A DNA stretch of 64,000 nucleotides, from NCBI GenBank assembly GCA_003104995.1, contig PQAO01000032.1, forward strand, positions 1 to 64,000, read 5' to 3'. This stretch comes from Dehalococcoidia bacterium (GTDB lineage: Bacteria > Chloroflexota > Dehalococcoidia > Tepidiformales > Tepidiformaceae). The notes beneath the pieces are model-generated. The model saw only the letters and a program-made list of their open reading frames with translations, searched no databases and was not told the origin of the DNA. Shown piece by piece: positions 35,296-43,412 of this stretch; position 1 is the first letter of the stretch, and each line of letters begins with the position of its first letter. The position numbers were made by a program, and so were the translations under genes.

Positions 35296-35987
35296 TGTTC
35301 GAGCCACGCCTGGCTGCTATCGCCTGCTCGCCGCTGCCACTCCAGTACGAACGGGTTGTGCGCCTTTTCGAACGCAACCGTCGTTTCCTCCATGTGCCCG
35401 GGCAGCACAATCGTCTCCTCCGGCAGCACCAGCAGCCGCTCGCATATGCTGGTCATTTCCTGTTCCATGCTTCCCCCGGGCAGGTCCGTCCGCCCGATCG
35501 AACCCCGGAACAACGTGTCGCCGCTGAAGAGCATCCCCTCCTCGGCGTAGTAACTCACGCTCCCCGGCGTGTGCCCCGGCGTTGTGATCGTGCGCAGCCG
35601 CAGCCCGGCTACCTCCACGATGTCTCCGTCCTTCACGAACATGTCCGGGTCCGGTGGGCCCTGGCTCACGTCCAGCCCCAACTGCCGCGCCATCCCCTTC
35701 CAGCCGTTGCGCAGCAGGTCCAGGTCGCTTTCGTGCAACAGGAACTTCGCTCCCGTTGCCGCATGCACCCCCGCCACTCCCATCACGTGGTCGATGTGCG
35801 CGTGCGAGTTTGCGATGTACTTGATCTTGATGCCCATGTCGCGCGCCAGCGCCAGCACTTCGTCCGGCTGGTCACCAGGATCGATGCAGATGCCCTCTCC
35901 CGTGCGCCGGTTGCCGATCACCCAGCAGTTCTCCTGGAACACCCCGACAACGATGCCCCGGACCATCAGCTCGTTCGCTACTTCCAT
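35292..35987 (-). CDS. MBL-fold hydrolase, glyoxalase II-like
   Basis: The 231-residue enzyme has the metal motif S-H-A-H-I-D-H, then T-T-P-G-H-T-P-G-S-V and F-S-G-D-T-L-F-R-G-S-I-G-R-T-D, ending with V-L-P-G-H. This is the glyoxalase II-type pattern; substrates in such short forms include thioesters and lactones. The start ATG has GAAGG abutting it and a TACGCT box seven bases upstream, suggesting a near-leaderless message. It is coupled to the downstream nuclease gene. Confidence 0.88.
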   Translation of the reverse strand: MEVANELMVRGIVVGVFQENCWVIGNRRTGEGICIDPGDQPDEVLALARDMGIKIKYIANSHAHIDHVMGVAGVHAATGAKFLLHESDLDLLRNGWKGMARQLGLDVSQGPPDPDMFVKDGDIVEVAGLRLRTITTPGHTPGSVSYYAEEGMLFSGDTLFRGSIGRTDLPGGSMEQEMTSICERLLVLPEETIVLPGHMEETTVAFEKAHNPFVLEWQRRAGDSSQAWLEQ

Positions 35988-36049
35988 ACCTTCAAGCGTA
36001 CAGGTACCCGCCCTCACCGGCACCGTTCGGCTGTAGCACCCCGCTCCGC

Positions 36050-36061
36050 TATAACCGCTCA
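36050..36061 (+). promoter_or_regulatory. candidate leaderless promoter -10 of the TauE/SafE gene
   Basis: TATAAC (five of six matches to TATAAT) ends six bases before the GTG start, leaving no room for a Shine-Dalgarno sequence. A weak TTCGGC -35 lies 18 bp upstream. Confidence 0.45.
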
Positions 36062-36796
36062 GTGGAATGGCCCGTGGCGCTCGCAATCATCGTGCTCGCC
36101 GCCATCGCCGCCTGCATCCAGGCCCTCTCCGGCTTCGGCTTCTCCCTCTTCATCGTCCCCTTCCTCGCCATCATCATTGGCCCGAAGGACACCGTCGTCC
36201 TCGCCAACTTCCTGAGCATGACCGTCAACGTCATCCAGTTCCCTCGCCTCCGCCACTCCGTCGAGCGCCGGACCGCTTCCGTCCTCACCGTCGGCTCGTT
36301 CGCCGGGATGCCCGTGGGCCTGGCCGTCCTCCTTCTCGTCAACCCGGCCGCGCTCAAGGTCATCATCGCCATCGCCGTCATCGTCTTTACGCTGCTCATC
36401 ATGCGCGGCCTGCGAATCCACGGCGGCGGCACTCCGGGAGACCTCGCAACCGGCTTCGCCAGCGGCGTCCTCAACACCTCCACCTCCATGTCCGGGCCGC
36501 CCATCGTCCTCTACCTCACCGGCAAGGGACTCTCGCCGTCGGCCTTCCGCGGGACTATCAACACGTTCTTCATGATCACCTCCACCGGCGCCGTCGCGCT
36601 CCTGTTGGTCTCGGGTTCGGTGAAGCCCTGGGTTGCCGGCGCATTCCTCCTCGCCATGCCCGCAGCTGAGGCCGGCCGCATCCTCGGCAACCGCCTCTTC
36701 GACCGCATCGACGAGGTCCGCTTCCGCCGCCTCGTCTACGCCATCCTCCTCACCAGCGCCACCGTCGCCCTCCTGAGCGCCATCCCCCGCGGCTAA
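36062..36796 (+). CDS. TauE/SafE family anion permease
   Basis: The 244-residue membrane protein has about eight helices in two homologous halves. Family hallmarks include Q-A-L-S-G-F-G-F-S in the first half and S-T-S-M-S-G-P-P-I-V-L-Y in the second. Relatives export sulfite, sulfoacetate or other organic anions, and the substrate is unknown here. GTG start with a -10-like box six bases ahead. Confidence 0.9.
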   Translation: MEWPVALAIIVLAAIAACIQALSGFGFSLFIVPFLAIIIGPKDTVVLANFLSMTVNVIQFPRLRHSVERRTASVLTVGSFAGMPVGLAVLLLVNPAALKVIIAIAVIVFTLLIMRGLRIHGGGTPGDLATGFASGVLNTSTSMSGPPIVLYLTGKGLSPSAFRGTINTFFMITSTGAVALLLVSGSVKPWVAGAFLLAMPAAEAGRILGNRLFDRIDEVRFRRLVYAILLTSATVALLSAIPRG

Positions 36797-36850
36797 CCGC
36801 ACCACAGGGCTCCCCCTCCTCCCACCCACCTTCCTGTACCCTACCGCCCC

Positions 36851-38461
36851 ATGGAATGGCACGACACGCCCGAGCTCCCCACACGCGTTGACCTCCGCGA
36901 CCCCACCTTCAAGGCCAACCGCGCCCGCAACCTCGAACTTGCCGCTGACCTTCGTGCCCGCCTCGACCGTGTCGCCCGCGCCGGCGGCGATGACTACGTC
37001 GCCCGCCACCGCGAACGCGGTAAGCTCCTCGCCCGTGAGCGCATCCAGCGCCTCATCGACCCTGCCACCACGTTCCTCGAACTGAGTCCCCTCGCCGCCG
37101 AGGGCGTCTACGAAGACGACATCCCGAGCGCTGGCATCGTCACCGGCATTGGCGTTGTCCACGGCCGCGAGTGCGTTGTCATCGCCAACGACGCCACCGT
37201 GAAGGGCGGTACCTACTACCCCCTCACCGTGAAGAAGCACCTCCGCGCCCAGGAAGTCGCCGAAGAAAACCGCCTCCCCTGCATCTACCTGGTGGACTCC
37301 GGCGGCGCCTTCCTCCCCCTCCAGCACGACGTCTTCCCCGATAAGGGACACTTCGGCCGCATCTTCTACAACCAGGCCCGCATGAGCGCGAAGGGCGTCT
37401 ACCAGGTCGCCGCCGTCATGGGCTCCTGCACCGCGGGCGGCGCCTACGTCCCGGCCATGAGCGACGAGACGGTCATCGTCCGCGGCACCGGCACCATCTT
37501 CCTCGGCGGCCCGCCCCTCGTGAAGGCCGCCACCGGCGAGGTCTCCACCGCCGAGGAGCTCGGGGGCGCCGACGTCCACACCCGCATCAGCGGCGTCGCC
37601 GACCACTTCGCCGAGGACGACGCAGACGCCCTCCGCATCGTCCGCAGCATCATCGAGAACATCCCCCACCGCCGCGACCAGCCGTGGGAAGTCTCCGCCC
37701 CCGAAGATCCCATCCACGACCCCGAGGACCTCTACGGCATCGTCCCCGCCGACCTTCGCCAGTCCTATGACGTCCGCGAAGTCATCGCCCGCCTGGTCGA
37801 TGGCTCACGCTTTCACGAGTTCAAAGCCCGCTACGGCCCGACCCTCGTCTGCGGCTTCGCCCGCATCATGGGCTACCCCGTCGGCATCGTTGCCAACAAC
37901 GGCATCCTCTTCAGCGAGTCCGCACTCAAGGGCGCCCACTTCGTCGAGCTCTGCGCCCAGCGCAAGGTGCCGCTCGTCTTCCTCCAGAACATCACTGGCT
38001 TCATGGTCGGCCGCCAGTACGAAAATGCGGGCATCGCCAAGGATGGCGCCAAGATGGTCACCGCGGTCGCCTGCGCCAACGTCCCGAAGTTCACCGTCGT
38101 TATCGGTGGCAGCTTCGGCGCCGGGAACTACGCCATGTGCGGCCGCGCCTATGGCCCCCGCCAGCTCTGGATGTGGCCCAACGCCCGCATCAGCGTCATG
38201 GGTGGCGAACAGGCCGCTTCCGTCCTCCTCCAGGTCCGTCTCGACCGCGGCGAACAACTCTCGCCCGGCGATCAGGAGCGCTTCAAAGCGCCCACCATCG
38301 AACGCTACGATGAGGAAGGCTCCCCCTACTTCAGCACCGCCCGCCTCTGGGATGACGGCGTCATCGACCCGCTCGACACCCGTCGCGTGCTCGCCCTCGG
38401 CATCGCGGCCGCCCTGAACGCTCCCTTCGAGCCAACGGAATGGGGCGTCTTCCGCATGTGA
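36851..38461 (+). CDS. acyl-CoA carboxylase, carboxyltransferase subunit (methylcrotonyl/propionyl type)
   Basis: The 536-residue biotin-dependent carboxyltransferase moves CO2 from carboxybiotin to an acyl-CoA. Both crotonase-like halves are present. The first has [21 protein letters not shown] and [16 protein letters not shown]. The second has [22 protein letters not shown] and M-G-G-E-Q-A-A. The Q-N-I-T-G-F-M-V-G and [10 protein letters not shown] forms are those of methylcrotonyl-CoA carboxylase beta. A biotin-carboxylase subunit is encoded at 50081. A TACCCT box eight bases before the ATG suggests a leaderless start. Confidence 0.92.
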   Translation: MEWHDTPELPTRVDLRDPTFKANRARNLELAADLRARLDRVARAGGDDYVARHRERGKLLARERIQRLIDPATTFLELSPLAAEGVYEDDIPSAGIVTGIGVVHGRECVVIANDATVKGGTYYPLTVKKHLRAQEVAEENRLPCIYLVDSGGAFLPLQHDVFPDKGHFGRIFYNQARMSAKGVYQVAAVMGSCTAGGAYVPAMSDETVIVRGTGTIFLGGPPLVKAATGEVSTAEELGGADVHTRISGVADHFAEDDADALRIVRSIIENIPHRRDQPWEVSAPEDPIHDPEDLYGIVPADLRQSYDVREVIARLVDGSRFHEFKARYGPTLVCGFARIMGYPVGIVANNGILFSESALKGAHFVELCAQRKVPLVFLQNITGFMVGRQYENAGIAKDGAKMVTAVACANVPKFTVVIGGSFGAGNYAMCGRAYGPRQLWMWPNARISVMGGEQAASVLLQVRLDRGEQLSPGDQERFKAPTIERYDEEGSPYFSTARLWDDGVIDPLDTRRVLALGIAAALNAPFEPTEWGVFRM

Positions 38462-38519
38462 CGTTGGTCGATCCATCGCCCACGAAGCCACCGAACGTTA
38501 AGGGCTTCACACTTCGCCG

Positions 38520-38546
38520 GGAACTTTTCGGCACCGCCCCGCGTTT
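38520..38546 (+). promoter_or_regulatory. candidate ECF-sigma promoter upstream of the triple-repeat protein
   Basis: GGAAC (38520-38524, within GGGAACTTTT) and CGTTT (38542-38546) are separated by 17 bp, the layout of extracytoplasmic-function sigma promoters. It lies 37 bp before an ATG with GGAGG. No ECF sigma gene is in the window. Confidence 0.4.
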
Positions 38547-38582
38547 GGAACCCCGAGGGGACCTAATCACCTGGAGGTCTGC

Positions 38583-40199
38583 ATGTCCGCAAGTTCCGTA
38601 CTCAATCCGCGCAAACCCCTGCTCTGGCTCGGCCTGGCAGCCGGCGCCGCGATCTTCTTCGCCTCGGGCGCGCTCGTCGCCCGCGCCGTCATCGACAAGG
38701 ACGACGGCACATCTCCCGCATCGTTCGATCGCTCCCGCATCGAACAGCCGGGCGGCAATACGGGCGTCACCTCGCCCCGTTTTGGCCCGGGTGCCCAGCC
38801 TTCCTCCATCGGCGTCAACGCCGCGAGCCCCGACAAGATGGCCGGTCAAGGCGGCGCCTCCGATGCCTCGTTCTACTACCCCGGCTGCCGCGCTCCACTC
38901 CCGGCATCCGTCCTCAACAACGGCGTCATCGACCCGTCGAAGGCCGGGTTCATTCCGAACCTGCCTGGCACAGGCTTCTCTCCGCTGAGCCTCTCCATCT
39001 CGGTCTATGCCGAGTGTGATGAAAACGGCGCCCCGAAGCCCGGCGGCGAACTCGCCCTCGATAGCTCCTGGAAGCACGACGAGACCGGGATCGATGCCTA
39101 CATCTCTCAGCGCAAGTCCGAAAAGCGCGTCGCAAGCGTCCTCCGCGACGATATGGCGACCTTCTGGCTCGGCGGCTATGTCTACTCGGTCAACGTAAAC
39201 CGCTACCACATCCTCCCCTACGCCGAAGATCCCACCCGCTCGTCGATGCCGGCGCCCGATGGCGATCCACGCGCCACTGAGGTCCTCCGCACCCTCGTCG
39301 CTCAGCTCACCGGCTCCGACGACAACATGAAGTGCTTCTGGAAGCTGGAGAAGGGCGACTGGGCAGACCTCGCCGGCCTCGGCATCGGCGACCCGCGGCC
39401 CCAGATCCCCGGCGGCTATACCCTCACCGACTCCTACATCACCACCTTCACGCCGCCCGCCGCAGGCTGCGACACCAGCATCGTCCCCACCGATGGCGCC
39501 AGCATGAACGCCAACTGGACCAGGAACGGGTCCGCCAACGACTACGGCTACATCGGTGTCTCCGCCTGGGCCATGCCCGAAGACTACGTCGACACCTGGC
39601 CCGGTTCGTTCACCCAGTACGGCGCGAACTGGAACAACGGAAAATTCCAGTTCGGCGTCTACGCCAAGGTTGAGGACGGCCTCACCCTCGACACCATCCG
39701 TGCCATCGCGAAGGCGCTCGACCCTTCGTTCAACGAGACGTGCCTCATCCAGGAGCGTGAACTGTCCGATGCGGACCTCGCCCGCCTCGGCTTCAACACC
39801 CCGAAGGGCCCCGACGGATACTCCATCATCCGATCGTCGCTCCTTGCCAACGAAATTGGCGATGGCTGCGCGAAGCCGGATGGCTGGTCGCCCCAGTACA
39901 ACCTCAACTGGACCATCGAGCGCGGCGCCGACACCATCGAAGCCGCCGTGAGCCGCTACGGCGAAGGCGGAGATCCCGCCGGCGGCTACATCTCCCCGAA
40001 CAACATCTGGTGGACCGATGGCCAGGGCACCTACTACTCCGTCAATGCCTACTCGCGCGGCATCTCGCCCGAGGTCTCGAAAGACGACCTGGTCGCTGTC
40101 GCGAAGAGCCTCGACCCCTCGTTCGACGAGTCGAAGCTCTCCGACGGTGGCCCGAGTCTCGGAAAGCCGCTCCCCGCAGCCGGCGCCGAAGCCCGCTAA
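38583..40199 (+). CDS. membrane-anchored extracytoplasmic protein with three repeats
   Basis: I do not recognise a characterised family. The 538-residue protein has an N-terminal anchor or signal (about 12-34), a flexible Gly/Ser/Pro linker to about residue 95, then three repeats of 110-160 residues. Each repeat contains an N-x-N-W-T or D-S-S-W strand opening, an aromatic strand such as Y-Y-S-V-N-A-Y or Q-F-G-V-Y-A, and a helix ending A-x-A-L-D-P-S-F. The repeats are joined by G-x-P-G-G-Y-T-L and G-P-D-G-Y-S-I linkers. The last two are clearest (LDPSFNET and LDPSFDES). There are single cysteines in each unit. GGAGG precedes the ATG. Confidence 0.7.
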   Translation: MSASSVLNPRKPLLWLGLAAGAAIFFASGALVARAVIDKDDGTSPASFDRSRIEQPGGNTGVTSPRFGPGAQPSSIGVNAASPDKMAGQGGASDASFYYPGCRAPLPASVLNNGVIDPSKAGFIPNLPGTGFSPLSLSISVYAECDENGAPKPGGELALDSSWKHDETGIDAYISQRKSEKRVASVLRDDMATFWLGGYVYSVNVNRYHILPYAEDPTRSSMPAPDGDPRATEVLRTLVAQLTGSDDNMKCFWKLEKGDWADLAGLGIGDPRPQIPGGYTLTDSYITTFTPPAAGCDTSIVPTDGASMNANWTRNGSANDYGYIGVSAWAMPEDYVDTWPGSFTQYGANWNNGKFQFGVYAKVEDGLTLDTIRAIAKALDPSFNETCLIQERELSDADLARLGFNTPKGPDGYSIIRSSLLANEIGDGCAKPDGWSPQYNLNWTIERGADTIEAAVSRYGEGGDPAGGYISPNNIWWTDGQGTYYSVNAYSRGISPEVSKDDLVAVAKSLDPSFDESKLSDGGPSLGKPLPAAGAEAR

Positions 40200-40220
40200 C
40201 TTCCCCCGCCGGCCTGCAGA

Positions 40221-40251
40221 GGGGTCCCGCTTCAACGCGAAGTGGGACCCC
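40221..40251. terminator. bidirectional terminator between converging genes
   Basis: A 12-bp stem, GGGGTCCCGCTT with AAGTGGGACCCC (one G-T pair), lies between the triple-repeat gene and the converging SDR gene. Confidence 0.75.
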
Positions 40252-40278
40252 TCCCGTTCGTCCTGGCCCACGATCGTC

Positions 40279-41103
40279 CTACTTCAGTGTGATCCCGCCA
40301 TCGACCGCGATCGCCTGCCCGGTGATGTTGTGCCCCGCCGCACTCGAAAGGAACGCAGCCAGCTCCCCGATGTCCTCCGGCGTCTGCTCGCGCCGCAAGG
40401 GCACGCCGTTCTTCACAACCTCCAGGAAGATCTCCCGCGGCTCCTTGTCCGCGTACTGCGGCACCGCCATCTTCATCCCGGTCGCCAGCCCCTCCCACGC
40501 CCGCGTCCACAGGAATCCCGGGCAGATGGCGTTGACCCGCACGTTCAGCGGCGCATACTCCAGCGCCGTGCTCTTCGTCAGCGAGATCACTCCCGCCTTC
40601 GCCGCCGCATACGCAGGCAACGTCGGCGAAGCTCCGAGTCCCGCGATCGACGCGATATTCACGATCGCACCTCCGCCCCGCGCGCGCAGGTGCGGCACCG
40701 CCACTTGCGTCCCCAGGAACGTACTCCGCAGGTTCTGGGCGAGCTGTTCGTCCCACGCTTCCGCCGCCATCTCCTCCACCCGGCCCCCGCCGCCCGTCGG
40801 CCGGGTCGTGTTCAGGTCCAGCGGCCCCCGCCCGGCCCCTGCGTTGTTCACGAAGATGTCGATTCCCCCGAACCGCTCCACCACCTGCCGCACCGCCTCG
40901 GCCAGCTGACCCTCAAGGATCACATCGCAGGCCGTCCCGGTGCTTGCCGTCGGCAACTCCTTCGCGGTTGCGGCCGCCTGTTCCCCGTCCAGGTCCAGGA
41001 TCGCCACATGCGCCCCTTCCCGAGCCATCACCCGGGCGATCCCCGCCCCGATCCCCCGCGCCCCTCCGGTAACGACTGCGACTTTGCCTTCAAGGTGTCC
41101 CAA
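40279..41103 (-). CDS. short-chain dehydrogenase/reductase (SDR)
   Basis: The 274-residue NAD(P)-dependent oxidoreductase has the dinucleotide motif T-G-G-A-R-G-I-G, the N-N-A-G motif, the catalytic S-I-A-G...Y-A-A-A-K set, and the closing I-T-G-Q-A-I-A-V-D-G-G. An extra Gly-rich insertion (about residues 95-115) follows N-N-A-G. The acidic D-L-D after strand two favours NAD. The TTG start has GAGGAGGG four bases upstream. It follows the enoyl-CoA hydratase gene on the same strand after 127 bp. Confidence 0.92.
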   Translation of the reverse strand: MGHLEGKVAVVTGGARGIGAGIARVMAREGAHVAILDLDGEQAAATAKELPTASTGTACDVILEGQLAEAVRQVVERFGGIDIFVNNAGAGRGPLDLNTTRPTGGGGRVEEMAAEAWDEQLAQNLRSTFLGTQVAVPHLRARGGGAIVNIASIAGLGASPTLPAYAAAKAGVISLTKSTALEYAPLNVRVNAICPGFLWTRAWEGLATGMKMAVPQYADKEPREIFLEVVKNGVPLRREQTPEDIGELAAFLSSAAGHNITGQAIAVDGGITLK

Positions 41104-41230
41104 AGTGCCCTCCTCACATTCTGTGTCGCCGCGTTCCGCGCTCCCTCAAGATCCTCTGCGCGCCCCCGCGCCTCTTTGTTGACAGCTTCTGGCGCGCTGC
41201 CCTTGGCGCCCTCCGCGTCCTGGCGGCTCC

Positions 41231-42061
41231 CTATTCGCCCACGAACTGGGGCTCCCGCTTCTCCATGAACGCCCGCACCGCCTCGCGGCTGTCAACCGAA
41301 AACCCACTGATCCGCATCAGCAACGCCTCCTGGTCCAGCAACGCGTCCAGGGTTGCCGTCTCTCCGAAGTTCAGGTTCGCCTTCATGCGCCCGTAGCTCG
41401 CCGTCGGGCCCGCCGCCAGCTTCGCGCAGAACTCCAGCCCTTCCTTCAGCAGGTCCTCGTGCGGCACCACGCGGTTTACAAGTCCGATGGCCAGTGCCCT
41501 TGCCGCATCGATGATCTCGGCGGTGAAGTACAGCTCCCGCGCCAGCCCCATCCCCACCAGCCGCGGCAGCAGGTACGTCCCTCCAAAGTCGCCGCTCAGG
41601 CCGACGTTCCGGAACGCCGTCCCGAACCGCGCCTTGTCCGAGACGATCCGGATATCCGCTCCGAGGCAAAGGCTCAGTCCCGCCCCCACCGCCACGCCGT
41701 TCACCAGCGCCACCGTCGGTTTCGGCATCGTGTGGAGCTTCAACGTGGTCGCGTCGTGCGATCGGCGCAACCCCGCCGTCAGCCGGTCGATAACCGTCAC
41801 CGGGTTCGGTGGCCCGCCTTCTCCACTCCCGGCCGTCGCGTCGTTCCGCGATTGCATTCCGCGTACGTCGCCGCCCGCACAGAACCCCCGACCATTGCCG
41901 GTCAGCGCCACGCACCGCACGGTCCGGTCGCGGTCACACTCCTCCAGGTACTCTCCGAGCAGCACAACCAGTTCGTCGCTCATCGCGTTCAGGCTGTCCG
42001 GCCGGTTCAGCGTGATGAGCGCCACTCCGTCCGCTCGCTTCTCCAACAGCACTTCAGACAT
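41231..42061 (-). CDS. enoyl-CoA hydratase/isomerase family protein
   Basis: The 276-residue crotonase-fold enzyme has the oxyanion-hole segments G-R-G-F-C-A-G-G-D-V-R-G-M and N-G-V-A-V-G-A-G-L-S-L-C-L-G-A-D-I-R. Asp rather than Glu occupies part of the active-site position in S-G-D-F-G-G-T-Y-L-L-P-R, so isomerase-type or related acyl-CoA chemistry is possible. The ATG chosen follows GGGGGAT; a long frame runs on upstream but is not coding-like. With the SDR gene it may serve acyl-CoA breakdown. Confidence 0.9.
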   Translation of the reverse strand: MSEVLLEKRADGVALITLNRPDSLNAMSDELVVLLGEYLEECDRDRTVRCVALTGNGRGFCAGGDVRGMQSRNDATAGSGEGGPPNPVTVIDRLTAGLRRSHDATTLKLHTMPKPTVALVNGVAVGAGLSLCLGADIRIVSDKARFGTAFRNVGLSGDFGGTYLLPRLVGMGLARELYFTAEIIDAARALAIGLVNRVVPHEDLLKEGLEFCAKLAAGPTASYGRMKANLNFGETATLDALLDQEALLMRISGFSVDSREAVRAFMEKREPQFVGE

Positions 42062-42482
42062 GCGCGGATCCCCCGGGTGAGTTGCGCGGTGATACTGGCG
42101 GAACCGACCCGTGATCGCAAATGTTCGCGCGCGGCCACCGGGCGCCGCCGCCCCCCGGCGGTCTATCATTCCGCCATCACGCCCGAATACCAGCCCACCC
42201 ATGCATATCACCTTCCGGCCCGCTGCTCCCGCTGACGCTCCCGCCCTTGCCCGGGTCTTCGGTGAGGAGCCGTCGGATGAGCAACTTGCAATGGCGGGAG
42301 GCAATCCTGGAAAGGCGCGCCGCTTCCGCCGGCTGATGGGCGCCACCATCGCCAGCCCGGCAGGCATTCGCCGGACCACCGTCGCGGTCTCTGACCACGC
42401 ATTGCCCAACAACAAGCGTCCACTCCGGCGCGTACAATCACGGCATCTCACCGGCCGCATCGGTTTTCCGTGCGTCCCCGCC
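42062..42482 (+). other. 421-bp gap containing a truncated GNAT remnant
   Basis: The gap between the enoyl-CoA hydratase and the DinB gene holds upstream signals for both genes and the acetyltransferase-like fragment listed separately. I see no RNA gene or intact reading frame in the rest. Confidence 0.4.
42201..42390 (+). pseudogene. truncated N-terminal fragment of a GNAT acetyltransferase
   Basis: From ATG 42201 the frame reads MHITFRPAAPADAPALARVF, the usual first strand and helix of a GNAT protein. After about 60 residues the similarity ends, and no acetyl-CoA-binding motif appears. The frame stays open into the DinB gene, so a fusion is formally possible but unlikely. It looks like a deletion remnant. 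Confidence 0.4.
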
Positions 42483-42494
42483 ATGAAAGGCCCG

Positions 42495-43025
42495 ATGAAC
42501 CGCATCGAAATCGAAGTCAAGCTCAACCGCGACCGCGCATGGCTACTCGAAACACTCGCCGGGATGAGCGAGGCCGAGCTTCGCGCACCCCGAACTGCCA
42601 GCGAGCACGATCCCGAGAAGACCTGGTCCTACGCCGACCACTTCATCCACACCACGCTCATCGAAAAGAACTGGAACGACATGTTCCGCCGTCACCTGGC
42701 TGGTCAACCCGGTATGCCCGCCCGCACCAACCGCGATGGCTCGCCCCAGCCGCGGGAAGAGGTCATGGCCGGCATCCACAGGTGGACCGAGGCCTGGGCC
42801 GAGGAACACCGCACCAGGCCGCTGGAAGAGCTGGTCCGCATCGGTCTCGCGGCCCGTGCCGAAACCCTCCAGCTACTTGCTGAACTCACTGGCGACCAGT
42901 TGGATTCGAAGATCCCGGGCGCACCCTGGGCTGACGGCACTGTTGGCGGCATCATGGCTGCAAACGCCGACCATGGCCGCATGCACTTCAACTGGGCCAA
43001 GGAAGGGACGCTCGCCGCCGGCTGA
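42495..43025 (+). CDS. DinB/YfiT-like four-helix protein
   Basis: The 176-residue protein has the DinB-superfamily layout: helix one L-N-R-D-R-A-W-L-L-E-T-L-A-G-M, a histidine in S-Y-A-D-H-F-I-H, and a third-helix H at N-A-D-H-G-R-M-H. These could make the three-His metal site used by thiol-transferase members. The ATG at 42495 has AAAGG four bases upstream; ATG 42483 is the alternative. Confidence 0.75.
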   Translation: MNRIEIEVKLNRDRAWLLETLAGMSEAELRAPRTASEHDPEKTWSYADHFIHTTLIEKNWNDMFRRHLAGQPGMPARTNRDGSPQPREEVMAGIHRWTEAWAEEHRTRPLEELVRIGLAARAETLQLLAELTGDQLDSKIPGAPWADGTVGGIMAANADHGRMHFNWAKEGTLAAG

Positions 43026-43030
43026 GCGCG

Positions 43031-43225
43031 CTATCCGATGAACGCTTCGCCGCCGATCCTCTCCGGCGCGGTGCGAGCCATCACAAACCGCCGGACCTCC
43101 CGCCGCCCGGCGGGGAGGAAGCAGTGCGCGCATACCCGGGGGCGGGGCAGCTCGACCGGCACCAGCAACCGGTGCTTTCCGTGCTTCTCGCACGTCAGCT
43201 CGAACTCAATGACCTCGATGTTCAC
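43031..43225 (-). CDS. small Cys/His-containing hypothetical protein
   Basis: The 64-residue basic protein contains C-E-K-H-G-K-H and V-C-A-H-C, a possible four-ligand zinc site. The GTG is chosen because GGAGGA lies six bases upstream; an ATG seven codons earlier lacks a site. A minus-strand promoter candidate lies 40 bp upstream. The function is unknown. Confidence 0.55.
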   Translation of the reverse strand: MNIEVIEFELTCEKHGKHRLLVPVELPRPRVCAHCFLPAGRREVRRFVMARTAPERIGGEAFIG

Positions 43226-43265
43226 AGCGTCCTCCCGCGTGCCCATCCCCCATTGATGGATCTAC

Positions 43266-43293
43266 AGGATAGAACTATGGCGGGGCTTGTCTA
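43266..43293 (-). promoter_or_regulatory. candidate promoter for the small Cys/His protein
   Basis: On the minus strand TAGACA (43293-43288) and TATCCT (43271-43266) are 16 bp apart, with five and four matches to the consensus hexamers. The start codon follows about 40 bp downstream. Confidence 0.4.
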
Positions 43294-43412
43294 GGTCCGT
43301 TCGGGCATATTTATGTGAACGTTTGGTCGTCTTCCCTCCGGTCTGTCGGCTCCGTCCCGCCAACAGCGGGTAACCATCATGCGCATGGAGGTCGTCGGGC
43401 GCCGCCCGAACG

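Noticed and set aside
36059-40271. Two long minus-strand open frames (552 and 636 codons) opposite the permease, carboxyltransferase and triple-repeat genes
   Set aside because: The plus-strand products have clear domains or repeats and good starts. The antisense products are Gly/Asp/Val-rich without motifs.
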